Source: Dyella sp. A6
GTDB lineage: Bacteria; Pseudomonadota; Gammaproteobacteria; Xanthomonadales; Rhodanobacteraceae
Assembly (NCBI RefSeq): GCF_036320485.1
Contig: NZ_CP132911.1
Span: 372,001-436,000, forward strand
Direction of reading: 5' to 3'
DNA length: 64,000 bases
The translations under genes and the position numbers were made by a program. Shown here one piece after another: positions 34,147-41,121 of this stretch; positions within the stretch are counted from its first letter, which is position 1, and each line of letters begins with the position of its first letter. The notes under the pieces were generated by a model. The model was not told the origin of the DNA. It did no database searches and was given only the letters and a program-made list of their open reading frames with translations.

Positions 34147-36486
34147 ATGAGTTCGATGATCGGCAAGTCGCGCCTGGCCGGCGCGCTGGCAGTGGGGCTG
34201 TTTCTATGCGCCCCCGGTGCCATGGCGCAGGGACGCACGCTGACCGCACAGGATTACGCGCGCGCCGAGCGCTTCATGCCCTACGAGACCATGCCGTTGG
34301 TCGACCACGACGTGCAGCATGTGACCTGGCTGGACGGCACGCATTTCTGGTACCGCGACCATGACGTCAGCGGCGACCACATCATGGAAATGGACACCCT
34401 GACGGGCAAGGCCATGCCGGCTTTCGACCAGGCCAAGCTGGCCGCCGCCTTGGGCAAGGCCAGCGGCAAGCCGGTCAAGGCCGACAAGCTGCCGCGTTCG
34501 TTCGGTTTTACCGTGCTGGCCGATGGCCGCTACGACGTGAAACTGGGCGATAAGCACTACCTGTGCGACCTCAAGGCGGCCGGCGACTGCGCGCTGAAGG
34601 CGGTGCCCAAGAGCGGCGACGAGCCGGGCATCCTGTCGCCGAACAAGAAAATGCTCGCCTTCATTCGCGACTGGAACCTGTGGGTGCGCGATGTCGCCAC
34701 CGGCAAGGAGACCCAGCTCACGACGGATGGCGTGAAGAATTTCGGCTACGCCACCGACAACGCGGGCTGGATCCATACCGATCGCCCGGTGCTGAACTGG
34801 TCGCCCGATTCGACGCGGATCGCCACCTACCAGCAGGACCAGCGCAAGGTCGGTGACATGTACCTGGTCAGCACCCGGGTCGGTCATCCCAAGCTGATGA
34901 AGTGGAAGTACCCGCTGCCGGGCGACAAGCATGTCTTCATGATCGAGCCGGTGGTGATCGACGTGGCCTCGCACAAAGTGGTGAGGCTGCAGCTGCCGCC
35001 GCAGCAGCGCCTGTCCAGCCTCTGCGACGACATCAGCTGTCGCAGCAACGGCCACTGGGACGACCTGAAGTGGGCGCCGGACAGCCGCACGCTGGCCATG
35101 GTCAACAGCTCGCGTGACCGAAAGCAGGTGTGGTTCCGCGTGGCCAACGCCAGTACCGGTGCGGTGCGCACGGTGTTCGACGAGACCGTGAAGGACTACT
35201 ACGAAAGCGGCCATGGCAAGGTCAACTGGCAGTACCTGCCCAAGGCCCACGAGGCGGTGTGGTTCTCCGAGCGCAACAACTGGGGCAACCTGTATCTGTA
35301 CAACCTGAAGAACGGCAAGGAGATGCACGCCATCACCCACGGTGTCGGCAATGTCACCGAGGTGCTGCACCTGGACCGCAAGAAGCACGAGCTGTGGTTC
35401 CTGGGCGTGGGCCGCGAAGCGGGCGTGAACCCCTACTACCAGCAGTTGTGGAAGGTGAATCTTGACGGTGGCAGGCCGAAACTGCTGACGCCTGAGAAGG
35501 CCAATCACATCATCAGCTTCTCGCCCGACGGCAAGACCTTCGTCGACAGCTACTCCACCCCGGTCAAGCCGCCGGTGACGCTGCTGCGCTCGGCGTCCGA
35601 CGGTCATGTGATCGCCACCGTGGCCCGGGCCGACATCAGCCGCCTGAAGGCCGCCGGTTGGGTGCCGCCGATTCCGTTCACGGTCAAGGCGCGTGACGGC
35701 AAGACCACGCTGTACGGCATCATGTTCAAGCCGTCCAACTTCGACCCGCACAAGAAGTACCCGCTGATCGACTATGTCTATCCGGGTCCGCAGACCGGCT
35801 CGGTGATGGGACGCAGCTTCCTGCCGTCGCGCTACGACCACCAGTCGATGGCCGAGCTGGGCTTCATCGTGATTGCCCTGGACGGCATGGGCACGCCGTG
35901 GCGCTCGGCTTCGTTCCACCACTACTGGTATGGCGACATGGGCGACAACACGCTGCCCGACCAGGTTGCCGGCATCAAGGAGTTGGCCAAGCGCTATTCG
36001 TGGATCGACCTCGACCGGGTCGGTATCTGGGGCCATTCCGGTGGCGGCAATACCGCGGCCGACGCGATGTTCCGTTACCCCGACTTCTTCAAGGTCGGCT
36101 GGGCCGAAAGCGGCAACCACGACAACCGCAACTACGAGAACGACTGGGGCGAGAAGTACCAGGGCTTGCTGGTGAAGAACAAGGACGGCACCACCAACTA
36201 CGACAACCAGGCCAACGAGGACATGGCGAAGAACCTCAAGGGCCACCTGATGATCACCTACGGCACCTTGGACGACAACGTGCCGCCGACCAACTCGGAA
36301 CTGGTGGTGCAGGCGCTGATGAAGGCCAACCGCGACTTCGACATGCTGGCGATCCCGAACGTCCATCATGGTTACGGCGACGAGACGCCGTACATCACGC
36401 GGCGTCGCTGGGATTACTTCGTGCGCTACCTTGCCGGCAACACGCCGCCCAAGGAATACAAGATGAAGCCGTGGCCGTGGTTCTGA
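34147..36486 (+). CDS. Secreted S9-family peptidase, dipeptidyl-peptidase IV type
   Basis: 779 residues: signal peptide (GALAVGLFLCAPGAMAQ), an N-terminal beta-propeller (DPPIV_N, up to about residue 500) and a prolyl-oligopeptidase hydrolase domain. Catalytic Ser631 lies in WGHSGGGNT, Asp709 in YGTLDDNVPP and His740/741 in VHHGYGD. It would release X-Pro or X-Ala dipeptides in the periplasm or outside. Stands alone with its own terminator. Confidence 0.93.
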   Translation: MSSMIGKSRLAGALAVGLFLCAPGAMAQGRTLTAQDYARAERFMPYETMPLVDHDVQHVTWLDGTHFWYRDHDVSGDHIMEMDTLTGKAMPAFDQAKLAAALGKASGKPVKADKLPRSFGFTVLADGRYDVKLGDKHYLCDLKAAGDCALKAVPKSGDEPGILSPNKKMLAFIRDWNLWVRDVATGKETQLTTDGVKNFGYATDNAGWIHTDRPVLNWSPDSTRIATYQQDQRKVGDMYLVSTRVGHPKLMKWKYPLPGDKHVFMIEPVVIDVASHKVVRLQLPPQQRLSSLCDDISCRSNGHWDDLKWAPDSRTLAMVNSSRDRKQVWFRVANASTGAVRTVFDETVKDYYESGHGKVNWQYLPKAHEAVWFSERNNWGNLYLYNLKNGKEMHAITHGVGNVTEVLHLDRKKHELWFLGVGREAGVNPYYQQLWKVNLDGGRPKLLTPEKANHIISFSPDGKTFVDSYSTPVKPPVTLLRSASDGHVIATVARADISRLKAAGWVPPIPFTVKARDGKTTLYGIMFKPSNFDPHKKYPLIDYVYPGPQTGSVMGRSFLPSRYDHQSMAELGFIVIALDGMGTPWRSASFHHYWYGDMGDNTLPDQVAGIKELAKRYSWIDLDRVGIWGHSGGGNTAADAMFRYPDFFKVGWAESGNHDNRNYENDWGEKYQGLLVKNKDGTTNYDNQANEDMAKNLKGHLMITYGTLDDNVPPTNSELVVQALMKANRDFDMLAIPNVHHGYGDETPYITRRRWDYFVRYLAGNTPPKEYKMKPWPWF

Positions 36487-36511
36487 CCGGAGCCTGAGCC
36501 TGCCACATGAA

Positions 36512-36539
36512 GCCGGGGCCGAAAGGCCCCGGCTTTTTT
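36512..36539 (+). terminator. Intrinsic terminator of the peptidase gene
   Basis: GCCGGGGCC and GGCCCCGGC form a perfect 9-bp stem around GAAA, followed by TTTTTT, 26 bases after the stop. Textbook rho-independent terminator. Confidence 0.95.
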
Positions 36540-36588
36540 CATGGTGCGGTGGCCGGCAGGTGTCGGCGGCCCCAGGCGACAGGGCGGA

Positions 36589-38454
36589 TCAGCGGTTGCT
36601 CACCGGCTGGGCGAGCCCATTCGCGCGGGCATCGTCGAGCAGCTTGCCCATGGCGCGGCGGGCTTCGCGCGAGGCCAGCTGCTGGCGCCGCTGCAGCGCA
36701 TGTTCCTGTGCTTCAAGCGCAGCCTGCTGGGCATGCAGTGTGTGTTGCTGCGTAGCCAGCTGTGCCTCGAGTGCGGCGTGCTTCTGTCCAAGGCGTGCCT
36801 GTTGCCGTGCAAGCCTGGCCTGGGTTCGTGCCAGACCCTGTGCGTTGGCGGCAACTTCCTGGCTGGCGGCCTGCGCCACCAGATTCGCCTGTTGTTGAAC
36901 GATTTCAGCTTGTGCATCCGCAAGCGCGGCATTGCGGGCAGCCAGGTCACCCTCGCGACCGGCGATCTCGCCCTGTCGGTCGGCAAGCCTTCCCTGTGCA
37001 TCCGCCAGAGTGTTCAGTGGCGCATAGATCTGCCGGGCGCGCTCGACCAGTGCCTTGTCGCGGATCACGTAGCCCTTGCCGTCACGCTGGAACCAGATCA
37101 TGGGCTGGTGGCCATGGTGCAGGCGCTTCAGCGCGGTGATGTCGGCCGGGCTGCCGTCGACGATCGTCGTGTCGCCATCAAGCAGTGCGAAGCCCTGTCG
37201 TGCATCGGAATGAAGATCCATGTACGTCTTGCCGAGGGCGAAACCGAAAGCGGGTGGCTTGGGCGGTGCTGGTGGAGCAGGCGGCGGGCTCGGCGGTGGC
37301 GGTGGCGGCGGTGGCGGTGGCGGTACGGGTGGTGCCGGTGGTGCGGCCGGGGCGTTCGCTGCGGTCTGGACGGCGCTATGTACACTCGCCGCATGTGCAG
37401 GATGACTGGCGGCCACCACGCGGTACGGCAGTACACCCGCCAGCGCGACGCACGCGACGAGCAGCCAGCTTGGGGCCCGGGGACGGGTCGGTAGGTTTTG
37501 TTGCAGCATGCTCAGTCGCCTCCGCAGGTTGTGGAAGGTGGGGGATGCACCGGCGAGGCCGGCGCGTGGTGGGTGTGCCACGCCCAGGCACAACAGCAGA
37601 CGGCCGTAGTCCTGCGGTGCAGCGCCCTGTTGCCGCAGTGCCTCGGCATCGCAGGCTGCTTCGCGATTCAGTGCGTACTCGCGTACCGCCCAGCGCAGGC
37701 AGGGGTGAAAGAAGTACAGCCGTTGCGCCAGGGCCGGAATCCAGCCCAGCAGCAGATCGCCTCGGCGCAGGTGAGCCAGCTCGTGTGCCAGTGCCAGCGG
37801 AGCCTGCGCGGGCTCCATCGCGTGTCCGGCCGGCCACAGCACGGTGGGGTTCCACAGGCCGCTGACCTGTGGCGATGCGAGCTCGGACGAGGCGAGCAGG
37901 CGCGGCGTGCGACGCAGGCCCAGCGCACGCGACTGCTGCACGCACTGCGCCTGCAGGTCGGTGTCATCCAGACGGCCGGCGCGACGGTACAGGCGCCGCG
38001 TGCGACGGTGCTGCAGCAACAGGGCGGGAACCTGTGCAAGCACCAGCAGCAGCCACGCGGCGATCAGCAGGGTCTGCCAGCGCAGGCTGTCCGATGCATC
38101 TACGACCGGATGCGGGCTGGCGTCCTGCCTGCGCGGCATGTGTGCCGGGAACGCACGGTCCGTCAGTGCCATGTGCCGTGCCGCGCCGGTGGCGGGCGGC
38201 ATGGCATGGGTGGGGGTTGCTGCCGCAGTGGCGGGCGGCGGCGACAACAGCGGTAGCTGGATCGGCGTCTGCCAGGCCAGCCCGACCAGTGCCTGCAGGC
38301 CAACCAGCCACCACAGCATGCAGCGGATGCTGGCGGGAAGGCGTGGCAGCAGGCGCAGCAGCCCGGCGATCAGGCCTGTCAGCAGTGCAGCCTGCAGCGA
38401 CGTCCAGACCAGCCGTTCCAGCAGCACAGCAGCCACATGGTCGAAGGCGGTCAT
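36589..38454 (-). CDS. BlaR1/MecR1-type M56 membrane metallopeptidase with coiled-coil C-terminus
   Basis: 621 residues. Four or so N-terminal membrane helices surround an M56 zinc site (HELAHLRRGD with a downstream Glu in NREAACDAEAL). A single helix near residue 335 leads to a poly-proline run, a small domain with GKTYMDLHSDARQGFALL, and about 150 residues of Gln/Ala-rich coiled coil. No penicillin-binding sensor domain (no SxxK/KTG module) is seen, so the signal need not be a beta-lactam. One base separates it from the upstream BlaI-type gene. Confidence 0.85.
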   Translation of the reverse strand: MTAFDHVAAVLLERLVWTSLQAALLTGLIAGLLRLLPRLPASIRCMLWWLVGLQALVGLAWQTPIQLPLLSPPPATAAATPTHAMPPATGAARHMALTDRAFPAHMPRRQDASPHPVVDASDSLRWQTLLIAAWLLLVLAQVPALLLQHRRTRRLYRRAGRLDDTDLQAQCVQQSRALGLRRTPRLLASSELASPQVSGLWNPTVLWPAGHAMEPAQAPLALAHELAHLRRGDLLLGWIPALAQRLYFFHPCLRWAVREYALNREAACDAEALRQQGAAPQDYGRLLLCLGVAHPPRAGLAGASPTFHNLRRRLSMLQQNLPTRPRAPSWLLVACVALAGVLPYRVVAASHPAHAASVHSAVQTAANAPAAPPAPPVPPPPPPPPPPPSPPPAPPAPPKPPAFGFALGKTYMDLHSDARQGFALLDGDTTIVDGSPADITALKRLHHGHQPMIWFQRDGKGYVIRDKALVERARQIYAPLNTLADAQGRLADRQGEIAGREGDLAARNAALADAQAEIVQQQANLVAQAASQEVAANAQGLARTQARLARQQARLGQKHAALEAQLATQQHTLHAQQAALEAQEHALQRRQQLASREARRAMGKLLDDARANGLAQPVSNR

Positions 38455-38455
38455 G

Positions 38456-38857
38456 TCAGTCCTCCTTGCGTGCGGTCTGCAGTTGCGCGACCAGGGCTTC
38501 CAGCTCGGCCAGCTCGGTATCGCTCACCTCGCCGCGCTCGGCCATCCACGCCACCAGCGGCGAGACCGAGCCGCGCAGGGTGTTGGCGACGAAGCTGTCC
38601 ACCGCGCGGCGCATCGCCTCGCCGGGACCGGTCGCGGTGCTGTATCGATACACGCCTTTGGACTGCGGGCCCTTGAGCTGGCGGCGCTTCAGATAACCCT
38701 TGGCACGCAGCCGTTCCATCATCGTCAGCACGGTGGAACGGGCCAGGCCGAGGGGCTCGCCGAAGCCGGCGGCCACCTCGCCGACCGTGGCGGGTTCGTG
38801 TTCGGCCAGGTAATGCAGCAGGGCAAGTTCCTGGTCGCCGATCGAGGGTCTTGGCAT
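38456..38857 (-). CDS. BlaI/MecI/CopY-family repressor
   Basis: 133 residues. A winged helix (QELALLHYLAEHEPATVGEVAAGF, LARSTVLTMMERLRAKGYLKR) is followed by a dimerisation helix region. It should repress the blaI-blaR-type operon and be cleaved or released through the downstream M56 protein. ATG 38857 is set by family length; the longer frame to 38995 crosses the operators. Confidence 0.92.
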   Translation of the reverse strand: MPRPSIGDQELALLHYLAEHEPATVGEVAAGFGEPLGLARSTVLTMMERLRAKGYLKRRQLKGPQSKGVYRYSTATGPGEAMRRAVDSFVANTLRGSVSPLVAWMAERGEVSDTELAELEALVAQLQTARKED

Positions 38858-38876
38858 GGCTCGCGCACTCGTTTGA

Positions 38877-38922
38877 CTACATATGTAGGCACAACATACG
38901 ACTTGACTACATTTGTAGTCAA
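38877..38922. promoter_or_regulatory. Two BlaI-type operators
   Basis: CTACATATGTAG (38877-38888) and TTGACTACATTTGTAGTCAA (38903-38922, a near-perfect 20-bp dyad with central T-T) both contain the TACANNTGTA core of BlaI/MecI sites. Centres are 30 bp apart, about three helical turns, directly before the repressor gene: autoregulation. Confidence 0.85.
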
Positions 38923-38946
38923 TAGTGTTGCGTCGAGTTGTGTGTC

Positions 38947-39375
38947 TCAGAGTGACTTGCTGAGAAAGATGCGTGATGTGCCGGGTGGGTCGCATGGCAC
39001 CCGGCCGAACACCGTCCAGCCGAGTCGCTGGTAGAAGTCGGGTGCCTGAAAGCTGATGGTGTAAAGCACGGCGTTACGGCAGCCGCGCCGACGAGCCTCG
39101 TCTTCGGCCATCTGCAGAACGCGGCGGCCAAGCCCGGCGCCGCGCAGATCCGGCGGCAGGTAGAACAGGTCGATGAAGAGCAGGCCCAGCGAGGTGCGCC
39201 CGCTCAGGCCGCCGAGCACCGGTCCATCGCGTCGGGCGCGGACCAGTACGGCAAGTGGCAGGCGGTCGGTGATGCCGGTGACCTCGATATTGAAGTCGTC
39301 GAGCCGTTCGCCAATCCGTGCAACGGCGTCGGATGGCGGTGTCGCGGTGAGTTCCAGATCGATGGTTTGGTTCAT
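38947..39375 (-). CDS. GNAT-family N-acetyltransferase
   Basis: 142 residues. The acetyl-CoA loop is RGAGLGRRVLQMAEDEARRRGC, with FIDLFYLPPDLRG before it and YTISFQAPDFYQRLGWTVFG after it, a typical single-domain GNAT. Substrate unknown. Confidence 0.88.
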   Translation of the reverse strand: MNQTIDLELTATPPSDAVARIGERLDDFNIEVTGITDRLPLAVLVRARRDGPVLGGLSGRTSLGLLFIDLFYLPPDLRGAGLGRRVLQMAEDEARRRGCRNAVLYTISFQAPDFYQRLGWTVFGRVPCDPPGTSRIFLSKSL

Positions 39376-39535
39376 GCAGGACTCCCTAAACCCCGACTAT
39401 CACATGCAATCAACAGGCCCGGATGCCGGTAGCGATGGACTGCTGACGCCACCTGTCAGCAGTCCATGTGCGAATGCCTGTGGCTGCCTCGGCACACCTG
39501 CCTTCCGGCGAAGCGTGGTGCCATCGAAGCCGGGA

Positions 39536-40561
39536 TCAGAACGCCATGTCGAACGCGACCTCGCCCTCCACGCCGACCTGGTAGGCCGAGACGCGACGCT
39601 CGAAGAAGTTGGTGACTTCCTGCACGTCCTGCAGGTCCATGAAGTCGAACGGGTTCCTCGCACCGTATTTTTTCGGCAGGTCGAGCTGCTCCAAGCGCTG
39701 GTCGGCCACGTATTCCAGGTACTGGCGCATGTCCTTCACCGATAGACCGGCCACGCCGCCGGAGAGCACGTCCTCGGCGAACTGGGTTTCGCAGGCGATG
39801 GCTTCTTCCAGCATCTGTCCGATCTGGGCATGCATGGTCTGGTCGAAAAGCTCGGGCTCCTCGGCACGCGCGGTGCGCACCACCTCGAAGGCGAACGCCA
39901 TGTGGCAGCTCTCGTCGCGGAATACCCAGTTGGTGCCCGAGGCCAGGCCATGCAGCAGGCCGCGCGAACGCAGGTAGTACACGTAGGCGAACGCAGCGAA
40001 GAAGAACAGTCCCTCGATGCACGCGGCGAAGCAGATCAGGTTGAGCAGGAACTGCCGCCGCTGCTCGCGCGTGTCCAGTCGCGCCAGGTCCTGGACCGAG
40101 TCGATCCACTTGAAGCAGAACGCGCCCTTCTGGCGGATCGACGGGATGTTCTCGATCGCGGCGAAGGCCTTGGCGCGCTCGGCGGGGTCGGGAATGTAGG
40201 TGTCCAGCAGGGTCAGATAGAACTGCACATGCAGCGCTTCCTCGTACAGCTGGCGCGACAGGTACATGCGCGCTTCCGGCGCGTTGATGTGCTGGTACAG
40301 ATTCAGCACCAGATTGTTCGACACGATGGTGTCGCCGGTGGCGAAGAACGCGATCAGCCGGTGGATCAGGTGACGGTCGGCCGCCGACATCTTGGTGTTG
40401 AGGTCGGTGGTGTCCAGCGAAAAATCCACCTCGTCCACCGTCCAGGTGTTCTTGATGGCGTTCTTGTACATCTCGTAGAACGCCGGGTAGCGCATCGGAC
40501 GCAGGGTCAGTTCGAAGCCGGGGTCGAGGATGCGAGGAGGCTGGTTTGGTTGGGTATTCAT
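39536..40561 (-). CDS. nrdB: Class Ia ribonucleoside-diphosphate reductase small subunit
   Basis: 341 residues. Di-iron ligands are visible in DFSLDTTDL, LYEEALHVQFY (EExxH) and RDESCHMAFAFEV, with the FAYVYYLRSRG helix beside them. It generates the tyrosyl radical for NrdA and needs oxygen to do so. An AAGGA site is 8 bases before ATG 40561. In the usual operon nrdB follows nrdA closely; here 560 bases with a REP-bounded GIY-YIG pseudogene separate them. Confidence 0.95.
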   Translation of the reverse strand: MNTQPNQPPRILDPGFELTLRPMRYPAFYEMYKNAIKNTWTVDEVDFSLDTTDLNTKMSAADRHLIHRLIAFFATGDTIVSNNLVLNLYQHINAPEARMYLSRQLYEEALHVQFYLTLLDTYIPDPAERAKAFAAIENIPSIRQKGAFCFKWIDSVQDLARLDTREQRRQFLLNLICFAACIEGLFFFAAFAYVYYLRSRGLLHGLASGTNWVFRDESCHMAFAFEVVRTARAEEPELFDQTMHAQIGQMLEEAIACETQFAEDVLSGGVAGLSVKDMRQYLEYVADQRLEQLDLPKKYGARNPFDFMDLQDVQEVTNFFERRVSAYQVGVEGEVAFDMAF

Positions 40562-40586
40562 GGGTGGATTCCTTGGATTTCTTACG

Positions 40587-40683
40587 CGTCATCCCGGCTA
40601 GGGCCGGGATCCGGCGACGTTCGCCTACACGGTGTTGGGGCGAATGCCTGAGGCACTGGATTCCAGCCTTCGCTGGAATGACG
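40587..40683. repeat. REP-like palindrome pair, left flank of the GIY-YIG pseudogene
   Basis: Two 26-nt imperfect palindromes in opposite orientation: 40587-40612 (core ATCCCGGC/GCCGGGAT) and 40658-40683 (core ATTCCAGC/GCTGGAAT). Both belong to one pattern: CGTCAT, then YCCRGC, four loop bases, and the complementary arm ending ATCC. The second is the exact reverse complement of 41026-41051. Confidence 0.85.
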
Positions 40684-40711
40684 ACATGGCGATGTGCGGG
40701 AGAAATCGGCA

Positions 40712-41008
40712 ATGCGGGAGCGTTGGCCCTGTGTCTACATGCTTGCGAGCAGGCGTAACGGCACGCTCTAGGTTGGTGTTACTTCCGACCTGCGGGTACG
40801 CGTCTGGCAACACCGCAGCCATGTGGTGGAAGGTTTCACGCAGCGCCATTGCGTACACGTCCTGGTCTGGTTCGAAAGGCACGAGTCGATGGTGTCGGCC
40901 ATTGCGCGCGAAAAGGCGATCAAGGCATGGAAGCGGACGTGGCAAATCCGACTCATCGAAAAATCCAATCCGTATTGGCATGACCTGTACGCCGGGATCT
41001 GCGAGTGA
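40712..41008 (+). pseudogene. GIY-YIG nuclease, broken by one in-frame amber codon
   Basis: From ATG 40712 the frame reads WPCVYMLASRRNGTL-stop-VGVTSDLRVRVWQHRS, then VEGFTQRHCVHVLVWFERHE and continues to TGA 41006-41008, 98 codons. VYML and (Y)VG are the GIY and YIG motifs; the stop TAG 40769-40771 sits exactly where the YIG tyrosine belongs, one base change from a Tyr codon. The rest, including AIAREKAIKAWKRTWQIRLIE, matches small GIY-YIG family proteins. No other damage is seen, so the loss looks recent. Confidence 0.88.
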
Positions 41009-41025
41009 GGCCGAATATCTCTCAC

Positions 41026-41110
41026 CGTCATTCCAGCGAAGGCTGGAATCCAGCTCCTTGGCGCACCACATGGCCGAAGGCGCAGGACCCCAGCCGCGGC
41101 CGGGATGACG
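41026..41110. repeat. REP-like palindrome pair, right flank of the GIY-YIG pseudogene
   Basis: Two 26-nt palindromes in opposite orientation: 41026-41051 (ATTCCAGC/GCTGGAAT) and 41085-41110 (CCCCAGCC/GGCCGGGATGACG side). The layout mirrors the left pair, so a nuclease gene is bracketed by two REPIN-like doublets. The outer copy ends 12 bases before the nrdA stop. Confidence 0.85.
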
Positions 41111-41121
41111 GACGTCGGGAT

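Noticed and set aside
34204..36369. 721-codon minus-strand frame opposite the peptidase
   Set aside because: Shadow; the plus strand has signal peptide, catalytic triad and a terminator.
37261..37340. Frameshift suspected in the poly-proline run of the BlaR1-type gene
   Set aside because: The frame stays open and protein-like on both sides; a genuine proline linker.
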